Below are positions 54,909 to 62,910 of a stretch of 64,000 nt of DNA, one piece after another; the first letter of the stretch is position 1, and each line of letters starts with the position of its first letter. This DNA comes from Rutpela maculata (lineage: Eukaryota; Arthropoda; Insecta; Coleoptera; Cerambycidae): assembly GCA_936432065.2 (NCBI GenBank), contig OW386290.2, forward strand, positions 49,990,843 through 50,054,842. Direction: 5' to 3'. The position numbers were made by a program, and so were the translations under genes. The notes beneath the pieces are model-generated. The model saw only the letters and a program-made list of their open reading frames with translations, searched no databases and had not been told where the DNA came from.

Positions 54909-56642
54909 TCTTTTTTTGAAAATATTCCGATTTTCATAAAATTTTACAGAGGGGCATATGAAGTGATCCTGAACAACTTTTATTAACAAAATTTTTGTCT
55001 ATCTCTAAGCCTACTATGATTTCTCGAAAATTAACATTTTATTTTTATCGCAGTAGGCAGGGGTTTTAGATTTAGACGGCATTTATGTATTGAATAAAGT
55101 CACCTTATGGATTTGTTTGGCTGATAAAAATTTGAAATTAATTCGGCCACAAATAAAAAAGATACAGGGGTGTCTTCACGAGAAGTGAAACAAAATTTTT
55201 TTTTTTGAAAATATTCCGATTTTCACAAAATTTTACAGGTGGACATATCAAGTGATTCCGAACTACCTTTGTTAACAAAATTTTTGTCTATCTCTAAGCC
55301 TACTATGATTTCTCGAAAATTAACATTTTCTTTTTATCACAGTAGGCCGGCGTTTTAGATTTAGACGGCATTTATGTGTTGAATAAAGTCACCTTATGGA
55401 CTTGTATGGCTGACAAAAATTTGAAATTAATCCGGCCACAAATAAAAAAGATACAGGGGTGTCTTCACGAGAAGTGAAACAAAAAATTTTTTTTTGAAAA
55501 TATTCCGATTTTCACAAAATTTTACAGGGGGACATATCAAGTGATTCTGAACAACTTTTGTTAACAAAATTTTTGTCTATCTCTAAGCCTACTATGATTT
55601 CTCGAAAATTAACATTTTATTTTTATCGCAGTAGGCAGGGGTTTTAGATTTAGACGGCATTTATGTATTGAATAAAGTCACCTTATGGATTTGTTTGGCT
55701 GATAAAAATTTGAAATTAATTCGGCCACAAATAAAAAAGATACAGGGGTGTCTTCATGAGAAGTGAAACAAAATTTTTTTTTTTGAAAATATTCCGATTT
55801 TCACAAAATTTTACAGGGGGACATATCAAGTGATTCCGAACTACTTTTGTTAACAAAATTTTTGTCTATCTCTAAGCCTACTATGATTTCTCGAAAATTA
55901 ACATTTTCTTTTTATCACAGTAGGCCGGCGTTTTAGATTTAGACGGCATTTATGTGTTGAATAAAGTCACCTTATGGACTTGTATGGCTGATAAAAATTT
56001 GAAATTAATTCGGCCACAAATAAAAAAGATACAGGGGTGTCTTCACGAGAAGCGAAACAAAAAATTTTTTTTTGAAAATATTCCGATTTTCACAAAATTT
56101 TACAGGGGAACATATCAAGTGATTCCGAACAACTTTTGTTAACAAAATTTTTGTTTATCTCTAAGCCTACTATGATTTCTCGAAAATTGATATTTTCTTT
56201 TTATCGCAGTAGGCCGGCGTTTTAGATTTAGACGGCATTTATATGTTGAATAAAGTCACCTTATGGACTTGTATGGCTGATAAAAATTTGAAATTAATCC
56301 GGCCACAAATAAAAAAGATACAGGGGTGTCTTCACGAGAAGTGAAACAAAAAATTTTTTTTTGAAAATATTCCGATTTTCACAAAATTTTACAGGGGGAC
56401 ATATCAAGTGATTCCGAACAACTTTTGTTAACAAAATTTTTGTCTATCTCTAAGCCTACTATGATTTCTCGAAAATTGACATTTTCTTTTTATCGCAGTA
56501 GGCCGGCGTTTTAGATTTAGACGGCATTTATATGTTGAATAAAGTCACCTTATGGACTTGCATGGCTGATAAAAATTTGAAATTAATTCGGCAACAAATA
56601 AAAAAGATACAGGGGTGTCTTCACGAGAAGTGAAACACACTG
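54909..56642. repeat. Right array: six 289 bp units, inverted to the left array
   Basis: Units end with the C of GAAGTGAAAC at 55191, 55480, 55769, 56058, 56347 and 56636, spacing 289 throughout. Landmarks are the reverse complement of the left array (GATACAGGGGTGTCTTCACG, GCAGTAGGCCGGCGTTTTAG). One unit has TCATGAGAAG and another AGCGAAAC instead of the consensus. Confidence 0.93.
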
Positions 56643-56797
56643 TATAATTCACATGTTAAACAGAAAAAATATAGTAAAAATGTTTAGGTATTAAAATTAT
56701 GGGAAAATAAATAAACAAATATATATTTTCACAAACAGACTATTTAATTTAGGCTTATTACAGTGTACATGCGTTTCATGTATATCTTGATATATAT
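56643..56797. other. Short spacer, possibly LTR remainder
   Basis: Between the mariner element and the minus-strand gypsy. If the latter inserted into the plus-strand gypsy LTR, the LTR 5' part should lie here. No independent evidence. Confidence 0.3.
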
Positions 56798-56939
56798 TGT
56801 GACGTATTTCCACCCCTAGGAAACCACCCTTGCAAATTCCGTGGGTTCCAAAATTTTATAACAAGAGATAACTTTATTAAATAATTTTATTGGATACTTC
56901 ACAATACTGATATTAACTTAAATGTACTTTACTGACTAA
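56798..56939 (-). repeat. Truncated 3' LTR
   Basis: 142 bp matching 59049-59201 (TGTGACGT.TTTCCACC, CTAGGAAACCACCCTTGC, TTTACTGACTAA) with a few substitutions and one 10 bp indel. Its U3 part has been lost and the break is directly fused to protease sequence. Confidence 0.85.
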
Positions 56940-58608
56940 TCTGCAAACCCAGGTCTACTTCTCCATGAACCGTAGCCCTGTCCCCCGTAGCTGTCCGGTC
57001 GATCACTTCATTTTGCCTCTTGGTAATCTTTATACCCGATATAAATCCTGGCCGCCGTACTATTCATGACGTAGTACCTGTGTCGATGGTAAACAAACAT
57101 TTTCTTCCATTCACATATCCTTGCAACAACAGACTGCTTGCAATTCTTCGAAGCTGGGAAATCTTTATTTCTCTGGGGGCACCGCATTCCCTAGCCAGCA
57201 CAGCCTCCCTGGCATAGTTTTCCTGCTTCTCTTCAACATTCACAGCATTTACTCGACTCTCCGAGTTCTGCTGTCGACAGTCTCGTTTCATATGTCCCAC
57301 CTTGCCGCAGTTGTAACATTTAATACCACCACTCGGCTTTCCTTTATTTAGCTGTTTTTCCTGCTTTCCGAGGCCATCCAATTTATCACATAATTTGGTG
57401 AACATTTTCTGCATCTCTGTCAACATAGGGTGCTGGTTCATTTCTGGTTGCGATTCTTCGAGAGTCACAGCTCGCACTCTCGACCTTGGAGTATCCCTGT
57501 AAGCGGCTTCTACTTCCAGTCCACGTACCAAAGCTTCGCTACTACTTTGGTGTCTCGTCAGCCTCAGAACTCGCCGGACCTCTTCGTCCCTTATGCCATC
57601 TAAAAAGGCCCCTACGGCTAATTGTTCCTGAAATTCTCTAAATGCACTCGGATACGCCAGGTGTGCCAGTCTCTCTATCGCAGCTTCAAATTCTTGTAAA
57701 CTTTCGCCAGCCTTTTGTGTCCGTGATTTTAGCTGAGCCTGGTATACTTGGGCAAGGTGTTGGTCGCCATATCTCAAGTCCAATGCAGCTTCCAAGACTT
57801 TGAAGTCTCTCTGTTTCTCCACTGGGATAGTCTGAAGTAATTCTGAGGCTTGGCCCCTTAGCGCTAGAACTAATGCCATAGCCTTTTCCTCATTATCCCA
57901 GTTATTCGCAGATGCAGCTGCCTCAAATTGTCTCTTGTACGTCATCCATGAGCTTTGGCCGTCAAAAGAAGGGGATTTTAGTCGCTGACCTGATGATACC
58001 ACCTGCTGGCTTCCTCTATCTCTCAACTGTCGTTTAAGCCGGTCTATTTCTCCTTTGACTTCTTCTTCGAACTTGTTTACTTTATCTTCGACCTTATTTA
58101 TTTTTCCTTCGACCTTACTGACTTCAGTCTTTACTTCAGTGACTTCAGTCTTAACGCTACCCATCTCATCTTTGATTTCTTTTTTTAGTTCCTCAGTGGT
58201 GGAAATGATAGCGTCCTGTTGTATTTTCATTTGTTCATTTAGGATTTTTCTTAATTCCTCCTGGCGTTGTTCTTGCTCCTCTTTTTCCTCTTGATGTCGT
58301 CTTTTTTGTTCATCTTTCTCCTCTTGCTGTCATATCTTCAGGTCCTCTATCATTTTTCTCAGTTCGGCTTTTTCTTCTTGGCGTCTTCTTTCCTGCTCTT
58401 CTTTTTCTTCTTGACGTCTCCTTTCTTGGTCTTCCATAATTTTTCTCAATTCGTCTTTTTCTTCTTGGCGTCGTTTTTCTTCCTCTTGATGTCTTCTTTC
58501 TTGTACTTCTTTGTCTTCCTGGCGTTGCTGCGCCATCATCCTTGTAAACCCTGCAAATAAATCCTTCATTTCTTTCTCTGCTGCCATACTTCTTGTTGTT
58601 ACGGGCAT
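56940..58608 (-). pseudogene. Gag with protease start, Ty3/gypsy
   Basis: From ATG at 58608 (MPVTTRSMAAEKEM) a long charged Glu/Arg/Gln/Lys coiled coil is followed by a capsid-like region (SFDGQSSWMTYKRQFEAAA, ..FLDGIRDEEVRRVL). Then come a zinc knuckle CYNCGKVGHMKRDC (C-X2-C-X4-H-X4-C) and the protease active-site motif FTIDTGTTS. Two in-frame stops interrupt it: TGA at 58330-58332 within the coiled coil, and one just after DTGTTS at 57064-57066. Protease-like sequence continues in frame (TATGDRATVHGEVDLGL) until it runs into the LTR stub at about 56940. It would form the particle shell in a working element. Here it is dead. Confidence 0.85.
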
Positions 58609-59024
58609 ACGATGATGTTACAATAAAATAAATTTAACTGTCACGTCAATATCGGCAATGAAACTTTCCAGAAAGGTATCGAAATAGCACGAAAAAGTCT
58701 TATCCAGAGTCTTGCCACTATCCAGTTCAGAGAATTTAATAATCTCTACTAATGTCCAAATAGAAAAGCTCTAGTAATTTTCACGCACTAACACAAATGA
58801 GTCTTTTTCAGGGTCTCTATCACTTCTCAGTTTAAAGGGTTTAATTATCACACTAATGTCCTAATAAAATGTTCTACAATGTCTCAAAAATGCACTTAAC
58901 ACTATTTTCCTGTTCGAAAATAAGCCTCGAACAATGTCCAGTAAATTTGTCCTCTGTGTTAGCACTAACCCTCGAGAATACTTCTCGAACAGTTCAGCAC
59001 AACTTCAGAGCTCCTCTTGTCATA

Positions 59025-59046
59025 GAATTCCGCTTCCCGACACCAA
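59025..59046 (-). other. Primer binding site of the minus-strand gypsy
   Basis: Two to three bases inside the LTR end (LTR ends ..CGTCACA on the minus strand) comes TGGTGTCGGGAAGCGG. It starts with TGG, as needed to pair with a tRNA 3' CCA. I cannot identify the tRNA from memory. Confidence 0.65.
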
Positions 59047-59048
59047 TT

Positions 59049-59573
59049 TGTGACGTGTTTCCACCTCTAGGAAACCACCCTTGCAAATTCCGTGGGTTCC
59101 AAAAATTTATAACGAGAGATAACCACTAACACACTTTATTAAATAATTTTACTGGATACTTCACAATACTGATATTAACTTAAATGTACTTTACTGACTA
59201 AAAATAACCATGTTTTATCACTTTGTTTTCACTTTGGAGTCTTAACCTCACTTGTCAATCAAAACTACTCTTTTCTATACTTTCTGAACTACCCGCCGAG
59301 AATGCGGTCTTTTATACCTAAAAATGACAGATCTCGATTTTTCTGTGAGGACGCTATAGCGACTATAGCGACTCACTCACTGGAAATCGAGAAGTTCCAA
59401 AAGCGAGAAGTTTCCATGGAGTCGCTAAGAAACAAAAAGGAAAACTCGATCCATAATGGAGAAGTTTCCATTGAGTCGCTAAGAAAAATAAAAACATTCG
59501 ATATAAAAAATATAATATCAATATACTTAAAAAATACCAATATCACATAAAATATGAACGTGTATTAAAAACA
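59049..59573 (-). repeat. 5' LTR of the minus-strand gypsy
   Basis: The inner boundary (TGTGACG at 59049) is fixed by the second LTR copy and the primer site. The outer boundary at 59573 (..AAAAACA) is inferred from the TGT..ACA rule and a near-matching target pentamer. It contains a TATA box and an AGTTCAG initiator-like site. A duplicated motif GAAGTTTCCAT.GAGTCGCTAAG lies in the U3 region. Confidence 0.6.
59310..59316 (-). promoter_or_regulatory. TATA box in the minus-strand LTR
   Basis: Minus-strand GGTATAAAAGACCG, followed about 25-30 bases downstream by AGTTCAGA, an arthropod initiator-like sequence. It would start the genomic transcript of the minus-strand gypsy. Confidence 0.5.
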
Positions 59574-59630
59574 AATATACGTATATTAACTTCGATTTTA
59601 ATTTTATTTATAGCGATAACGCTATAAATT

Positions 59631-59648
59631 TGGTGACCCCGACGTGAT
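59631..59648 (+). other. Primer binding site for tRNA-Trp
   Basis: TGGTGACCCCGACGTGAT is the reverse complement of ATCACGTCGGGGTCA plus CCA, the 3' end of insect tRNA-Trp as I recall it: 18 of 18 positions. It lies where the 5' LTR should end. Confidence 0.8.
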
Positions 59649-59650
59649 CA

Positions 59651-59770
59651 TTTTATGTCCAACGTGATAAATATATGCCAGAAGTGATAATTTTATGTCC
59701 AACGTCATAAATATATGCCAGAAGTGAAAATTTTATGTCCAACGTGATAAATATATACCAGAAGTGATCG
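59651..59770 (+). repeat. 40 bp tandem repeat in the leader, three units
   Basis: TTTTATGTCCAACGTGATAA begins at 59651, 59691 and 59731, each followed by ATATATGCCAGAAGTGA with minor changes. A shorter relic (ATATGTCCGAAGT) follows. It lies directly 3' of the primer site. Confidence 0.9.
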
Positions 59771-60201
59771 ATATATATGTCCGAAGTTATCCTATAACTT
59801 ACATGATGAAATCTACTATTCTATTCTATCTATTTAATTAATTTGAAGGAGAGATAAAATCATTTCCACTTCAAAAGATAGAAGAATATCTCAGATAATT
59901 ACCGAAGTACAACACTTTCCTATTTTGGAACAATCATTATCAATAATTTCAAGAAGAGATTCAATATATCAACTACCGTTATAAATTGACCATTTTATGA
60001 AGAGAAGAATTTTCCCGATGAATTTTGAATAGAGGTTCCAAATTTGAATAGATGTTCCTATAATTTATGGTAATTTCCTAATTCAATCAACTGAAGTTGT
60101 ACATTACAAGTACTGTCATCTGTCGGTGAGTGAGTTAAAGTATATTCCCTTTTTTATCTAAGAGAGTAATCAATCAATCAATCAATCACAATCGATTAGT
60201 T

Positions 60202-61149
60202 ATGCAAAGACAACCTTCAGACGAGGATTTTCCTCAAACCCATTATGTCACCTCTGTCAAATTACCCCCATTCTGGAAATCAAAACCAGAAATTTGGTTT
60301 ACCCAGATCGAATCACAGTTTTCTGTTGCAAAAATTGTCAATGACAAGAAAAAGTATGATCAGGTTATAGCTAATTTGCCATTAGATGTGATAGATAATA
60401 TATACGATATAATATCTAATCCCCCGGAAACGGATCTCTATATAAATTTAAAGAAAGTTTTAATTTCACGTTTATCATCGAGTGAGGAAAAGCGTCTGAA
60501 TGATCTGTTATCAGGTTCCCAAATGGGCGATCTGAAACCTTCAGATTTCTATAGATCCATGCTGAATATGGTTGGAGGATTCAGCATGGTTAGTCAAGAT
60601 TTATTGAAAAAGCTATGGAAAAGACGTTTGCCTCAAACAGTATATATTGCCATTACAGCTTCAGGGAAAACAGACACAAAAGAGATTCTAGATATTGCGG
60701 ATCGGATCTGGGAGTCCTGTCAAAATTCAATGGTTGCATCGTACTCCAAAAATCCTCTTGACTCTGAGTCAACCCCGTTATCAGATTTAACTACCACTAT
60801 CAAAAATTTTTCAATCACTTTCCATGATTCAATTAATCAAGTATTACAAAAACAAGAAATTTTTAATTCTCGATTAAACTCTTTAGAATCCAGACTTTCC
60901 AATCAATCCTTCGAGCCTCAACCTTCTACTTCATGCTGCAACAATTGCAAAAGTAGAAGCAATTCACAAACTCGTATCACTAATTGCAATCGTTCACCCA
61001 GCCATAATAATGTTTCCAATAAATTTGATCGTACAGACAATACTCTTTGTTACTACCATCAACTTTATGGTGCCAATGCCTATCGTTGTGGAGGTGAATG
61101 GTGCAAATTCAGTAAGAATTGTAAAAACTCTGATAATTCTCAAAGATGA
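60202..61149 (+). CDS. Gag-like protein with CHCC zinc motif (CsRn1-type)
   Basis: A 315-residue frame from ATG at 60202. The N-terminal region (VKLPPFWKSKPEIWFTQIES, then ..VIANLPLDVIDNIYDII and a helical segment) is the capsid-like domain typical of this clade. A Ser/Asn-rich linker follows, then CYYHQLYGANAYRCGGEWC near residue 283 (C-X2-H-X9-C-X4-C), the CHCC box found in place of the usual CCHC knuckle. The frame ends at a TGA (61147-61149) and continues open into pol in the same frame. It would form the particle and bind RNA. Upstream (ATCA)n lies at 60167-60189. Confidence 0.85.
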   Translation: MQRQPSDEDFPQTHYVTSVKLPPFWKSKPEIWFTQIESQFSVAKIVNDKKKYDQVIANLPLDVIDNIYDIISNPPETDLYINLKKVLISRLSSSEEKRLNDLLSGSQMGDLKPSDFYRSMLNMVGGFSMVSQDLLKKLWKRRLPQTVYIAITASGKTDTKEILDIADRIWESCQNSMVASYSKNPLDSESTPLSDLTTTIKNFSITFHDSINQVLQKQEIFNSRLNSLESRLSNQSFEPQPSTSCCNNCKSRSNSQTRITNCNRSPSHNNVSNKFDRTDNTLCYYHQLYGANAYRCGGEWCKFSKNCKNSDNSQR

Positions 61150-62898
61150 CTGAAGTTTGATAATTCTATGACGTCTGATTTTGACATTTCTAACAGCAAA
61201 CGTCGTCGACTTTTTATTTACGATAGATCTAACAACCTGAACTTCCTAATTGACACTGGTGCCGATTTATCTGTGGTGCCACGCAATGCTTTCACAGATT
61301 TAAAAAAGAATTTTGATACGATATTAACCGCGGCTAACGGTTCAACCATTTTTACATACGGTAAGAAATTGTTAAAAGTCAATCTAAACTTACGTAGATT
61401 ATTTCCTTTCGTTTTCAATATAGCAGACATTGACATACCGATAGTCGGAGCAGATTTCTTGTCTCATTTTGGTCTAGTTGTCGATCTTAAAGGAGCTCGA
61501 ATAATTGATAACAAGACTAATTTGTCAGTTAATTATTTTATTAAAAATAGTCCTTTAGACAATCATAGATTAGATACACTTAAATTATTTCCTTTGACAG
61601 ATAAATATAACAAATTACTTTTACAATTTCCTAATCTAATTAGTTCACCAGATTACAATTTACCTATTAAACATTCTATTGTACATCATATAGTTACTGA
61701 AGGTCATTTACCTTTTTCACGACCTCGTAGATTAGACAATCTTAAATTTAAAATAGCTCAAACAGAATTTAATAACATGGTAGAATTAGGTATCTGCAAA
61801 CCATCATCTCCTCAAGTTTCCTCTCCACTCCATCTAGTGGCGAAAAAAGAGAAGAATGACTGGAGACCTTGTGGAGATTATCGACAACTAAATACGATTA
61901 CCATTCCAGACAGATATCCATTACCTCATATCCACGACTTTAGCTCTCAGTTGCACGGCTGCACTATTTTCTCCAAGATTGATTTAGTGCGAGCGTACCA
62001 TCAGATACCTGTCGCTGAAAATGACGTTTATAAGACAGCTATAACAATTCCATTCGGACTGTTTGAATTTTCCCGCATGCCTTTTGGCCTACGCAATGCC
62101 GGTCAAACTTTCCAACGTTTTATGAATGAAGTACTTGTCAATTTACCTTTCGTTTTCGTCTATTTGGATGATATATTAATCGCAAGTCAATCAGATGTAC
62201 AACATTTGGAACATTTGGAACATTTGGAAAAGGTTTTCAAGAGATTAGACACATACGGAATTAATATTAAACCATCTAAATGTATCTTAGGAGTTGACAA
62301 TTTAACCTTTTTAGGTCATCACATCTCTTCATCAAGTATTTTACCATCAACTGAGAGAGTCGAAGTCATTAATAATTTCCCTTTACCGACAACTCTCAAA
62401 CAACTACAACGTTTCATAGGTATGGTGAATTTTTATCATCGTTTCATACCTCATTTTGCTGAAATATTACTTCCCCTATATTCTCTTTGTAACAGTTTAT
62501 CTCATGATAAAATTACAAAGATAAATAGTTGGCCTGATCAATGTTTAGACGGATTTTCGAAAGCCAAAGACGCAATAAGTAATGCAGTAGTTTTAGCTCA
62601 TCCTTGCAATAATGACGATACTATCTTATCTCTCTCAGTAGATTGTTCTAACCTTGCCATGGGTGCAGTTTTAGAGCAAAAAGATAATAAGGGATTTCTT
62701 GCTCCTTTAGCATTCTTTTCCCGTAAATTAACCACAGCACAAACCAATTATTCGGTTTTTGACAAAGAACTTTTAGCATTATATACTGCAATTAAACATT
62801 TTAAGTTTATACTTGAAGGTCGAAAGTTTAATTGTTTTACCGATCACAAACCTTTAATCAACGCTTTATTCACAAAAGCAGAAAGATCCCCTCGTTAA
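61150..62898 (+). CDS. Pol: protease, reverse transcriptase, partial RNase H
   Basis: Open in the gag frame from 61150; the first ATG is at 61168 (576 residues). Protease: LIDTGADLSVVP with the catalytic Asp at residue 29. RT: DWRPCGDYRQLN, KIDLVRAYHQIPV, FSRMPFGLRNAGQTF and YLDDIL at about 332, all catalytic positions present. RNase H: LSVDCSNLAMGAVL, FDKELLALY, TDHKPL. It ends prematurely at ..AERSPR, where relatives continue for about 40 residues and then integrase. A local triplication of HLE (CATTTGGAA) is near residue 345. The enzyme copies the element RNA. The gene is incomplete because of the rearrangement at about 62900. Confidence 0.85.
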   Translation: MKFDNSMTSDFDISNSKRRRLFIYDRSNNLNFLIDTGADLSVVPRNAFTDLKKNFDTILTAANGSTIFTYGKKLLKVNLNLRRLFPFVFNIADIDIPIVGADFLSHFGLVVDLKGARIIDNKTNLSVNYFIKNSPLDNHRLDTLKLFPLTDKYNKLLLQFPNLISSPDYNLPIKHSIVHHIVTEGHLPFSRPRRLDNLKFKIAQTEFNNMVELGICKPSSPQVSSPLHLVAKKEKNDWRPCGDYRQLNTITIPDRYPLPHIHDFSSQLHGCTIFSKIDLVRAYHQIPVAENDVYKTAITIPFGLFEFSRMPFGLRNAGQTFQRFMNEVLVNLPFVFVYLDDILIASQSDVQHLEHLEHLEKVFKRLDTYGINIKPSKCILGVDNLTFLGHHISSSSILPSTERVEVINNFPLPTTLKQLQRFIGMVNFYHRFIPHFAEILLPLYSLCNSLSHDKITKINSWPDQCLDGFSKAKDAISNAVVLAHPCNNDDTILSLSVDCSNLAMGAVLEQKDNKGFLAPLAFFSRKLTTAQTNYSVFDKELLALYTAIKHFKFILEGRKFNCFTDHKPLINALFTKAERSPR

Positions 62899-62910
62899 AA
62901 AAGAAAATAG

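Larger units (their letters stand above)
52060..56642 (-). mobile_element. Complete mariner-superfamily transposon with tandem-array ends
   Basis: A 4,583 bp element that begins CAGTGTGTTTCACTTCTCG and ends with its exact inverse. It is directly flanked by TA on both sides (52058-52059; 56643-56644). The left end holds four and the right end six copies, inverted, of a 289 bp unit. Between them is one transposase gene on the minus strand with an intact frame. The two outermost units differ at only a handful of positions, so insertion looks recent. TA target, terminus and transposase agree on the IS630/Tc1/mariner superfamily. Confidence 0.92.
56798..59573 (-). mobile_element. Ty3/gypsy retrotransposon, deleted for most of pol
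   Basis: On the minus strand: 5' LTR (59573-59049), primer site, noncoding leader (to about 58609), gag, the start of protease, then an abrupt join to a 3' LTR stub (56939-56798). RT, RNase H and integrase are absent. Right- and left-flanking pentamers AATAT (59574) and TATAT (56793) agree at four of five positions and may be the target duplication. Confidence 0.75.

Noticed and set aside
58055..58560. Phe/Leu/Ser-rich plus-strand ORFs
   Set aside because: Antisense shadows of the charged coiled coil of the minus-strand Gag.
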